DNA of 64,000 nt from Sphagnum compactum. Taxonomy: Eukaryota > Bryophyta > Sphagnopsida > Sphagnales. The stretch spans positions 14,876,271 through 14,940,270 of the forward strand of contig OZ234499.1 in NCBI GenBank assembly GCA_965153455.1, written 5' to 3'. Of the stretch, positions 34,650-44,639 are shown piece after piece. A program made the position numbers and the translations under genes. Within the stretch, counting starts at the first letter, position 1. Each line of letters begins with the position of its first letter. The notes below the pieces were generated by a model. That model saw only the letters and a program-made list of their open reading frames with translations, had not been told where the DNA came from and made no database searches.

Positions 34650-35750
34650 TGTAGTTGTTCATTGCTCAATGAGGACTACTTCATTAATTGTAAGCTTATG
34701 AAGGGAAACATAAATGTGGAGTTGCCTCCTCCTTGTGCCCACAACTCAAAACCAAATGTTCATTGCCAATGTGCATAATGTTACTACTTACACATCACAA
34801 AGTATAAACTTTAGGCATGGCAAAATGGGATTTTGGGTGGACATTAATGTGAAATCAATGGCTTACAAGCTTGTCATCCAATGATCCACATTGAACGCAG
34901 GTAAATGTTGAATGAATTGTCGCTTTCTTTGCAAGAGTAGGGGGGCAACATGTGTCCTCTCATTGTCCCTTCAGGAACACACCAAAAATACCCATGGGGT
35001 CCTTTTGTTAAATGGGGCATGTAAAAAACCTAAAACCCTTTGTGAGATTTGCCACTTAAAATTTTTGGTTGGAAAAAACCAACTTTTCACGCCAAAAGGA
35101 AACACTGCTTTGCATCCACTCGAGTTTTCATGGGTATGTTTTCCAATTGGGATCTTTCACATATCCCAAGAAAGTTTGGCTGCACTCTGTTGGTTTTCCT
35201 TGAAACGAAAGCACAAATGTTCTTACACAACTGAAAACCTCAAGTGCACCCTAAAAGTGATGATCATAAAGCCTCAAGACTGGCACTTAAAAACTCCAAA
35301 AGTGGACTTGACCGCTTAGATTCTTGGGCTACATGCAGATCCATCTCCAGGTCTTCTTGAACATCCTGCCCTTAAAACATGGATAGAGAGGTCAATGATC
35401 CCTTCCATGGCTTTTTCTGTGTAGCCTGGAGATCTGACTCTAAATTTCACACTACCAATAAGTTGATAACATCAAAATCAAAACTTCAAGTCCATTTAGT
35501 TTGTTCCTCTATTTTTTTTCGGCGAGCTCTTTTCCAAAAAACTGGCAACAGTTTTGTACTGGACCATTACATGTGTAGCCAGTAGACAGGCATGTGATGG
35601 CACTCTCCCAAAAAGATTAAAACTGGGCAAAATTTGGCAACTTGTTTTTGAAAATACAGGAATTTTTTCACCAGAAATTTGGATCAATGTCGACTTTTGG
35701 CAATATTTCACTAAAAATTTGAGTTGCTTAAAGTGTATTTTTGAAAACTA
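34650..35750. other. Intergenic, no gene recognised
   Basis: A 135-codon open frame at 34912-35319 has no recognisable domain and is not accepted. TTTGGCAA/TTTTTCACCAGAAATTT words at 35540-35720 faintly recall the inverted-repeat arms at 29-30 kb. Confidence 0.35.
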
Positions 35751-35754
35751 CGTG

Positions 35755-37250
35755 GTGCTAGTGGAATCCTTATCCAAGCACCTACAGCATGTAACAAATC
35801 AGTAGTGAGAATGCGAGGATGGTCCCACAAAGGGGGAAAGTGCAGGGTAAAGGCCTAGGGTCGAGGCAATCTCAAAATAAGGGACCCAAGATGAGGTGAT
35901 AGCCAAGTACAGCTTTGCATTTTGAGAATGTCACCCACCCACGGAATCATAAATCCCAAGGATAAGGTTATCATGCACCTAAACATATGTACATCATGAG
36001 GCCTAGGAGGGGGAGTATTCTTAGACTACTACTCAAAAATGAGAGGAACCTTACACTTGCAAGTAGGCATAATTTCTGATGTAACCTTGCCAAATTTTAC
36101 TCATAATTTCTCTCCCACTCTTATGGAGTTTAGTTATTTCTGTGTGTATTTTGAGGGATCTCCCCCAGCAGAAGAACCCTAGGCCCTTATGCTGGGGAGT
36201 CCCCCCAATTTTATATGTTCCCACGTTCCCATGGAAATATTTCTTTTCTATGAGAAAGAAGGGGAGTTGTGTACACAAGGGGAGTTTCCTGTTCTCCTGA
36301 GGTTCAGGAAGATCCTTGGGGTCACACCCTCAAGCACAATCCCTGAGGAGAACACACTTGTACAAGAACCTCCCCTACAACATAATATACACAAATACAC
36401 CCATACTTATGCCCTTGCCATTGGCTTAGGCAAAAAAAGGCAAAGAACACAGGTAGACCAAAAAAATTCTTGCAGCCAATGAGGTGAGGCAGTATGCACC
36501 TAGGGGCCCCAAGTTTAGGGGTGTTGGATTTTTTGTTGTTCCTAATCTGTTCTCATCAAGTTCTCACTGTGTTCATATCAAGTTCCAAATGGGTTCCCAA
36601 CATATTCCCCAAGTTCCCAATGCTTTCTCTAATATGTTCCCAATAGTTCCTCACTTTATCTCCTATCCTTTGCCCTAAGTTCTACTCTTGTAACATATAT
36701 AAAAAAACTCAAAGGAATGAGATTACAACATATCTATTTTCAGACCGTCTAAAGCTTGAATTTTCTTTTGTTGTTGTGATGGGCCAATCAAAGATGTCCT
36801 CACAAAAGAATATATATTTTGAAATTTAGGGGGTCCCCACAACTAATTAGTATGAGTCACAACTACCATTACACATAATATCTCTCCTCTTTTTTAATTG
36901 GGTGATTCATGGATAGATAGAAGGTATCCTCCAAATAGAGTAGGAAAGTTCTCACAAAGCTTTTAAAAGTTAATGGAAATCCTTATTCAAGCAAGATGCC
37001 CATCACAAAAGGAAAAATTAAACTTTGGGGGTCCCCACAACTAATTAGTATGAGCCACAACTACCATGATGCATAACATAATGAATAGATATAAAAGGGT
37101 TCCAAATAAAGTAGGAAGTTTTTTGGAATTCTTTATGAGTTAATGGAAATTCTTACTCAAGCGGCCACAGCACTGATGTAGAAAAATCGGTAGAAGTGGG
37201 AATGGAAAGCGGGTCCACAAAGGGGGAGGGGTTGGTGGGGTGCAGGGTTG
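35755..37250. repeat. Reiterated repeat cassette upstream of the HMA gene
   Basis: The word GTGGAATCCTTATCCAAGC / AATGGAAATCCTTATTCAAGC recurs at about 35760, 36973 and 37144. A TCCACAAAGGGGGA...GTGCAGGGT block occurs at 35821-35850 and 37210-37250. GGGGGTCCCCACAACTAATT, followed by AGTATGAG and ACAACTACCAT, occurs at 36829 and 37027 (198-base step). Segments are shared with 56280-56410 (GTTCTCA/GTTCCC-rich, ending in a TATATAAA word) and 60540-60720 (TTTCAAAATAAGAGGCCTGGG, AAACATATGTA). This looks like a retroelement or foldback-derived family. Confidence 0.6.
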
Positions 37251-37259
37251 GAACGGCAA

Positions 37260-37899
37260 ATGTTCACTCCCTCCCTCCCTCCCTGCTGTCAAGCTTAGCT
37301 AGTGGAAACTGGAAACCCCTTGCTGTCAAGCCTAGACGTGCAAACAGCACCCTCCTATTGAGTGAAACCTGAAATCCAAAACCACACTCTCCTATGCCCT
37401 GAGCACGCTCTTCTGTTTCACACACCGCCGCAAACACGGTCTTCCTGGCAAGTTCTGAAGTGCAATAGCGTGTTTTCTTCATAGCTCCCGTACTTTCTCT
37501 TCGTCTCTCCTTCTGACGAACACTCCATAAAAGCTTCCTGTGCTCAGTATTCTTTCATTATGACCCAACTCCTCCTCCTCCTCCTCCTCCTCCTCCTTCG
37601 CAGTTGCTGCTGATTGATAGATCCCAGCTCTCCCCCGTGCTCACAACTTGAGTTGGTGCCCACAACTTTCTTGCATTTGAGTACAGTACTTGTGAATCAG
37701 CTTTTTCTGCGACAGTGGATTCTCGCCTGCTTTGTGGCATCCAGTGTCAGGACTCCTCTTGCCCAGTACTGCGCTTCCTTCCTTGTGCGAAATAATTCGA
37801 AGAAGAGAAAGAAAAATCTTGAGGAGTCGTTGATCTCGGGATTCAGAACCTGGGTGTAAATTCTTTTCTTTCAAAAATTGTTCACAGAATTCGGGGAAA
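37260..37899 (+). promoter_or_regulatory. Promoter and 5' leader of the HMA gene
   Basis: Less AT-rich than the repeats on its left, with a (CTCC)n tract at 37266-37284, a weak TATA-like CCATAAAAG near 37525 and a (CTC)n tract at 37570-37597. CT-rich leaders are common at plant 5' ends. The open frames here (for example 37614-37859) are not conserved proteins. Confidence 0.5.
37570..37597. repeat. (CTC)n microsatellite
   Basis: About nine CTC units in the presumed leader of the HMA gene. Confidence 0.9.
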
Positions 37900-38825
37900 A
37901 TGGAGTTCCCGACGATGCACGAGGTATGCAGCTTTTGAATTTGTTGTTGATTTGTGTTTTTCACCTATTGTAAAGTTCAAGGTGCCGGAGGAAAAGTCGA
38001 AGAGGCCTTGGGGAATTTGTACTGGTTGTTGGTTTAGAAGATCTGGGACGTCTCTGCTCATGATGATCTTGCAGGAGATATTGTGGCACAGTCATGAATG
38101 ACGATCTCAGGTGTTGTCTTCTCCTTTCCCTGTTGTACAGCTGTTCTACGGCTATAACGAGCCTACTTGGATCGTAAACAACGCACCTCCTCCATACCAT
38201 CAGCCGCCAAGGATGCCACAACCTGTACCTCGTCCATTTGTGCAGCAATATCATTCTCAAGATGTCCTTCGGCCGCTACGGCGTCCGAAGGAGGTACCCG
38301 TCACAGTCGTGACCCGCCCTGGCGTCAGCACCGGCCCCCCAGCTTCGACTTTCCCATCGGTCTGTACTCCCTTGGAGAAATCCATTTTTCCCTTCCAAAT
38401 TTCCACTCTTCCTCTGTAGACGAAGTACTCGGCGACCTGAATTCCATTTGTATGCAGCTGCACGGTTCTTCTCTGATCCAGATGTGCTTTAGGAGCGTAA
38501 CCGTTTATATATGAACCGGTCCAGATATAAATCCATTGCAGAGAGGAGATCATGCGGAAATCTCACTATGAAGAACTGGACTTTTTGTGTGTTTATGCAG
38601 CATCTAATGTTGAGAGTACCGCTATGCTGCGAGAAATGCATCCAGAAAGTGACGAAAGCACTGTACGAAGTGGAAGGCGTGCGGAATGTGGCATGCGACC
38701 AAGCTGAGCAGAAAGTGATTGTCAGCGGGAATGTGGACCCTGAGCGAGCGCTGCGAAGGGTCCGACGCTTGAAGAAGAAATCGCTCTACTGGAACATGGA
38801 AACAAGGGCAATAAGATCCTTCTGA
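37900..38825 (+). CDS. Heavy-metal-associated (HMA) domain protein, 3 exons
   Basis: Inferred exons are 37900-37923, 38141-38359 and 38601-38825; both introns are GT-AG and phase 0, giving 155 residues. Exon 1 is only MEFPTMHE. Exon 2 continues LFYGYNEPTWIVNNAPPPYH and a proline- and arginine-rich linker. Exon 3 holds one HMA fold, residues about 84-147: LRVPLCCEKCIQKVTKALYE, with the metal-site motif C91-x-x-C94, then VEGVRNVACDQAEQKVIVSG, then NVDPERALRRVRRLKKKS and YW. This matches the plant HPP/HIPP subgroup whose domain reads VPMCCEKC...CDQ...V.G..DP...L.RV...KK...W. The C-terminus (RAIRSF) lacks a CaaX box, so prenylation is not expected and HPP fits better than HIPP. The likely role is binding of a soft metal ion. 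The eight-codon first exon is the least certain part. Confidence 0.8.
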
Positions 38826-40810
38826 GCCTTGAGGCGCCAATAGACTTGTAGAACTGCAATCTTCGAGCTTATGATCAAGTACTACTACATAGTACTAAGT
38901 CTTTTTTTGCAGGCAAAAAAAAGATTTTGTTTATATCTTCTACTTGAGGATTCCTGAGGCTAATTTACTTACGACTGCACACAACAGATCTTCAAATGTT
39001 GTTCCAGCAGTGCAGCAGATGAGAGACTTTGTGAAAAAGATTTGAATCTTTTACTTGCACCTACCTTCTCATATTGCAGGAGATCAGGTGTGAACTTTTG
39101 TACACTAGAAAAACCAAATATGTTGGTAATTCATTGGTTTGATTGTTTTATTGATTGTACAAACTGTTTCTACAACTTGCTATCTGAAGGCTTCAATTCA
39201 GCCCTGAATATAATTTTTCGCTCCAATATTCCAACTCACCCTAGTGAAGTGATTTGCATTTCTTTTGGTTTTGCTGGTGTTTTTCAGTGTGTTGTAAGTT
39301 TGAAGCTTTCTATTTTCTTGGCAAGTCTGGTTAATTTCAGGATAATCAAACAGGAATGGGTGTCAAACTTCTGCTCATCTCAATGGAGATTAGCGTCAAT
39401 GGCATAAGTGAAAATCAGCATAGATTACTAGGTGTACATGTGGCTGAGCTAGAGCAGAACAGAACCTTTGCTGATGAGATTAGTGCTGATTCAAAAAAAT
39501 GACCTTGGGGAGGTTGTTTAGGGAGGGTTTAGGAATTAATGTTGAAGGTCTTTGTATCAAAATTTATTTTATATGTTTATTAAAATGTTATAAACAAAAA
39601 TTGTCTCAAAATATACTAAAATATACTTTGTCTAAAGCAACCTGGGAACGTGCTTTCACTCATTATTGACATTTTTTGGAAATTTTTAGAAGTGTTTAAG
39701 ACCTCCCTAATTTGCAATTGTGAAGATTTAATTTGGAAGAAATATTGAAGAGTTCTAGAACTATGAAGGCAAATGAAATCATTGTTTTGTCCAACAAAAA
39801 TTTATAAATCTTGTTCCCAAGACCTGGCACGCTTACTTTAGATTACAATGCTGATGTGAAATGCTCAAGGTTGTTAATACTCAACTTTTCATGTCTACAT
39901 AATTCATATCTCAACCATCCAACTGCATCCCGCTCTTTAAATAGAACTCCATCTAGACGTGAAGACCACCTGTACAGTGAAGCATACAAAATTGGTTTAC
40001 ATGGAATTTCTCTGTGGTTGAAATGCTAGAAATTAAAATTTGAACATTCGATTGTTTTATCTTGAGAGAAAATACTATTAGTTACTGCAAGTTGAAAGGA
40101 AAGTAATACTATCTAGTACTTCAATAACACATTCCCAACCAAGGACAATGTTAATGTTGCATTTCAATCAAGGGCCTCATATAAGGAAACGTCTCTAGAC
40201 CCTTCATGGCAGACTGAAACAAAATCATAAAGAATATTCATGGAACCATGTCACTTATTAAGGAATTTGAAGCAAGATGAATTTGATTAAAAAGCAGCCT
40301 AAAGAGAACAGCTAGCTCTCCAGCTGTCACCTGCAAATTGGTTACCAGATCAATCCAAAATTGTATCTCAAATCCTACACTGATGCAAATCTCTCCCCTC
40401 TGGACAAAGCCTGGACTTGTTGGCCAACAAAATGGGTAGCTTCTTGATCAAGACTTCTTTTGGCACCTTCTTATCGGACTTGCCATGTATCTTTGTCTCT
40501 CTTTCCAGAGGAGATCAAAGTATCAAGTCTCCATTTGCCCAACTGAGGTGACATCCAGTTTCACCTTGGTAACCTATCCTGTAAAAAACAGGTCTTGTCT
40601 AGATAGGTCGGATAATAGGTGGGTCATAGGTAAGTGGATGCATCTACACAATTCGTAAGTAGGTAATGGCTAGGGTAGCTAGGTTGGTCATTGAACACAT
40701 AAGGACTTCAGAAAAATTTGCACATTGGGATTTCAGAAGAATTCGCACACTAGGAGTGGGTTTTTCTAGCATGGGGTCCAAAGAGAACTTGTGCTTCACC
40801 TCGAGGCACA
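38826..40810. other. 3' flank of the HMA gene, then intergenic
   Basis: The first few hundred bases are probably 3' UTR. A 121-codon open frame at 39042-39407 lies in gene-like composition but matches nothing I know. TAGGT-type words (TAGGTCGGATAATAGGTGGG) appear at 40600-40660, just left of the CACTA element. Confidence 0.4.
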
Positions 40811-41270
40811 TCCATACACTAGAAGAAAAACATGTATTTTCGACTAATCTTTGCGTTTAAATTTTAGTCGCAAGAGACATTTTGCAACTAAAATCCCTTT
40901 AGTCGCCTAAGACAAGTCGCATATGATAAACTAGTCGCAAATGACAAAGGGTATGTATGAAAGAAAAAGTCAACAAATACATTTCATCCTTTGACTCCAT
41001 TGTATAAGTATTGTCACATGCGACTAAAATGTAACTATTTTGGTCACAATTGAGAGCAAATGACGTGCTACCACGTGTCTTAATATTATATTATTTAAAA
41101 TATTATAATAATAATATTTTGAAATAATCTAGGACGTTCAATTTGAACACTATATAAACAAGGGGGTGTGGTCATCCAATTTCACATTAAGAAACTTGTG
41201 CACATGGGATGAACTAATCAAAAAGCTCAACCCAAAACAAAAAAACAAATTATGCACATTTCTAAAATAT

Positions 41271-41510
41271 TTACCCTCCCAACCTACTTATCTACCTAGC
41301 TAGGTACGTACCTAGTTTGACCTACCCACCTAGGTTGACCTATGTACCTACCTACCTAAGTACCTACCTATATGAATAGGTGTTTAACCTAGGAACATAA
41401 AACCTACCTACCTATTTTAAAACTTAAGTAGGTAGGTTGGTATGTAGCCTAAGTTTGTAGGCACCTATTTATGTACCTACCTAGGTACCTACCAACCTAA
41501 TATTAATATT
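41271..41510. repeat. ACCTA/TAGGT palindromic array
   Basis: About 25 occurrences of ACCTA or TAGGT within 240 bases, many as self-complementary GGTACC or CCTAGG junctions. TAGGTAGG words also appear at 19-20, 22-23, 27.3 and 40.6 kb. No coding content. Confidence 0.75.
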
Positions 41511-42499
41511 TTTAATGAATTATTTTTTTAATGCCACGTGACATACTTACGTTGGGCCACATGTCATAATATAAGATCATCAAGGAATGAAGAACAAACA
41601 ATATGGGATAAGTTGTGAACTTGCAACTTCCTCACAAACTAAATTGTAATTCCAAAACTTTCTTAGTTTATGATTTCTAAACTCTTCAAGTATTAGATAA
41701 CTAGATAATCATTTAATTAATAATGATTAAATTTACATATATTTAAATTATAAATTATACCCTACAAATATTCAATATTCATTATCAATTACTTAAATAA
41801 GTAAATTTTTTTAATATTTAACAAGAATTTGATCAAATTATATATAATATAATTAATGTAAAAATATTTTAAATATTTATGTTCAAATTATAAGTAATGA
41901 ATTACCAATTACTATTAGAAAGTAATGAATTTTTGAAAAATTATTATTCAACTAGTTACATTAATTATTTTATAATTACATTTACAGTTGTAAAAATTAT
42001 TATAGGTCAAGTAATTTTTTTCTCTTGGTAATTGTTAACTATAAATACAATAATTTGTTAAACATAACATTAATTTTCATAATTACTGTAAAATTCCTAT
42101 GAAATATTTATTGTAGATGATTAATCACAGAAATAAAATAATAATAATATTATCAATAGCTTGTGAAATTAAAATCAATAAAATAATTATTTTAACTACA
42201 GTATTAATTTTTCCAAATTTTTAATTCAGGTTTGAAGTTATAAATTACAAAGTGTTAATAAGTATGTTCAATTAGAAAATAATTATGCACATACTAATTA
42301 ATTCTTATCTGAAATAATTACAATGATTTTAAAGTAATGTCACATTAATTTTATTTATTTATTTATTTTAATATAAGAATATAAATTATATAACATACAA
42401 ATATATATTCTAAAAATAATTATTTAGTGTAACTTAGATTTAATAAACATTATCATTTATAATTATTCATAAAAGTGATTTATTACGGATAACACTAAT

Positions 42500-43545
42500 A
42501 GAAAAAACCCTTAAAACTCAATCAATAATGTTTTGAATTAAAATATAAATTTAAGATTCCAACATAATAATTCAGAATTCAAATATCAATTTTTAGATCA
42601 AATAACTTTTTTGAAGTTAAATAACAAATTTCAGAATTGGAATTTCAATTTTCAGAATCAAATTATAATATTCAAAATTGAAATGTCCATTTTAAGACTC
42701 AATTAACAATTTTCTGAATTGAAATATTAATTTCGAAAATCCAAAATACAAATTTCAACTTTCAAGTCAAATAATTTCTGAAAATTGAAATTTTAAACTT
42801 CAGAATTCAAATATCAAATTTCAAGTCCAAATAAAATATTTAAATCAAAATGTCAGTTTTTAGACCCAATAAAGTTTTTTGAATTGAAATACTAATTTTT
42901 AGATTCGAAAATAATAATTTAGAATTCAATATCAAGTTTTAGATCAAATAAGTTTTTTGAATATAAATGACAATTTCCAGAATTGAAATGTCAATTTTCA
43001 GATTCAAATAACAATATTCAAAATTGAAATGTCCATTTTTTGATTCAATTAATAATTTTTCAGACTTGAAGTATTAATTTTGAGAATCCAAAATAATAAT
43101 TTGGAATTGAAATTTCAGGTTCAAATCAAATAATTATTTAAAGTTTAAATTCATAATTTTTAAAGTCGAAATATAAATTTTCATATTCATATAAAAATAT
43201 TCAGAATTAAAATGTCCATTTTTTTAATCAATTAATAATTTTCTGAATTGAAATACTAATTTTTGGATTAAAAATATTAATCTAGAATTCAACTATCAGT
43301 TTTTAGATCAAATAAGCCTTTTTGAATTTAAATTGAAAATATCATATTCAAATCAAAAATTTGAAATTCAAATAATGTTTTAAACAATTGAAATAATAAT
43401 TTTCAGATTCAAATATCAAGTTTCAAATTCTAATATTTTTTTGAAAATTAAAATAATAGTTTTCAGAATTGAAATATCAATTTTCAAATGAATAAAAAAT
43501 TCAAAGTTCAAATATTAATTTTGAGATTCATTATATGAACAATAT
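42500..43545. repeat. Higher-order AT-rich tandem array inside the CACTA element
   Basis: A basic unit of roughly 25-30 bases alternates AATTGAAATRTCAATTTT and CAGAATTCAAATA-like words. Superimposed is a longer repeat anchored by TTTTAGATCAAATAA at 42591, 42937 and 43301 (steps 346 and 364). In at least the first two long units the sub-blocks follow the same order, including AATTGAAATGTCCATTTT and ATTAATTTTGAGAATCCAAA. Confidence 0.8.
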
Positions 43546-43560
43546 ACATATGTATGCATT

Positions 43561-43580
43561 TTATATATATATATATATAA
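43561..43580. repeat. (TA)n microsatellite
   Basis: About nine TA units near the right end of the CACTA element. Confidence 0.9.
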
Positions 43581-43869
43581 TTTTAGTACATACATTAAAA
43601 TATAGCCCTATGTCATTGTAAAATACCTTTAGGATGCAACTAATTTGGTGACTATTGCAACTAATGGGACATATCAACCTATTACTGGATGAAAATAAAT
43701 GTAAAATTGATCCAACCAATAGGATGAAATTTCTAATAGTTACATCATAGTTGTGAGAATGACCACAATAGTTGCAAATGTTCCCAAATCTAGTCGCAAA
43801 CGACTACAAGTCGCATGTAGGCATAAATGGAGTGGTTACATTTTGGCTGATTTCTACTAGTGATAGCAG

Positions 43870-44235
43870 CAAAAATCACCTTTAAGGTGATTTGGTGAAG
43901 AAATGTGAAAGTTATGTCTCCCCAAAGGTGGGGGTCCATTAGTTGAAAAAATCTTAAGCAAACATCCCTATGAACCAATATTTTTCTTTTTCCTAATACA
44001 CACTCAAAATTTAAGTGGACAACATTTGACCATTGAAAAATGGAATCCAATGAAAATCAATTCATTTCTTTATTTAAAAACATTCATCCTCCATCAACAA
44101 AGGAGATCATTATCACAAAAAGTTGAAGAAATGTTTTGGTCATGGGCAAAGCTTGTATGCTTAACCCTAAAATCTCAAGCGGTGTCATGCTTCTAGCACC
44201 TTGGGTTTTGTGCTTTCCTTGCTACAAAGCAATCT
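43870..44235. other. Intergenic, no gene recognised
   Basis: Nothing coding recognised between the CACTA right end and the 44.2-kb array. Confidence 0.4.
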
Positions 44236-44239
44236 CGTG

Positions 44240-44635
44240 TTGTTGTATTGATAATGATTGTCACCTTATTTGTGATGAGCATAATTGTTGTTTTCTCTTG
44301 TGCTTTTGATCATGGTTATCACCTTTCCATCTTAATTGTGGTCATAGCCTTTTCTTGTGCTCCTAATGATGGTCATAGCTTTTTTTTTTGCTTTTACAGC
44401 TACTACTAATCACCATTATGGCCTTTTCTAATGCTCTTAATCATGGTCATTGCCTTCACTATCCTAATCATTGTTGTTTTCTCTTGTGTTCCCAATCATG
44501 ATCACTGTTTTTTCTTGTGCTCCTATAGTTGTTATGGATCATCATTGTGGCCTTATTTTGTGCTCCTAATCATGGTCATCACTTTTTCTTATGCTCTTGT
44601 AGCTACAATTGATTATCATCATATCTTTAATTAAC
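44240..44635 (+). repeat. Degenerate tandem array, about 30/60-bp units
   Basis: The phrase TTTTCTTGTGCTCCTAATCA, then TGGTCATCAC or a variant, recurs about eight times with variable spacers. It lies just 3' (minus-strand sense) of the protease relic, where reverse transcriptase would be expected, and may have replaced it. Confidence 0.7.
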
Positions 44636-44639
44636 ATCC

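Larger units (their letters stand above)
40817..43862. mobile_element. Non-autonomous CACTA (En/Spm) element
   Basis: The left end begins CACTAGAAGAAA and the right end, complemented, begins CACTAGTAGAAA. Both are flanked by ATA (40814-40816 and 43863-43865), the 3-bp target duplication expected of CACTA elements. Subterminal AGTCGCA/TGCGACT words occur at least four times in the first 230 bases and twice in the last 70, as expected for transposase-binding repeats. The length is 3046 bases. No transposase frame is present; the interior holds a TAGGTACC-type array and a long AT-rich tandem array. Movement would need a transposase supplied from elsewhere. The clean ends and target duplication make this one of the best-defined elements here. 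Confidence 0.85.

Noticed and set aside
34912-35319. 135-codon + strand open frame
   Set aside because: No motif, repeats nearby, and no protein-like pattern shared with another copy.
38167-38553. Overlapping open frames on both strands within the HMA gene
   Set aside because: Shadows of exon 2 and intron 2; the frame joined by canonical splice sites to the HMA exon is the supported one.
44431-44634. 67-codon hydrophobic + strand open frame
   Set aside because: Entirely composed of the TGGTCATCAC-type tandem array; the repeated hydrophobic residues come from the repeat, not from a gene.
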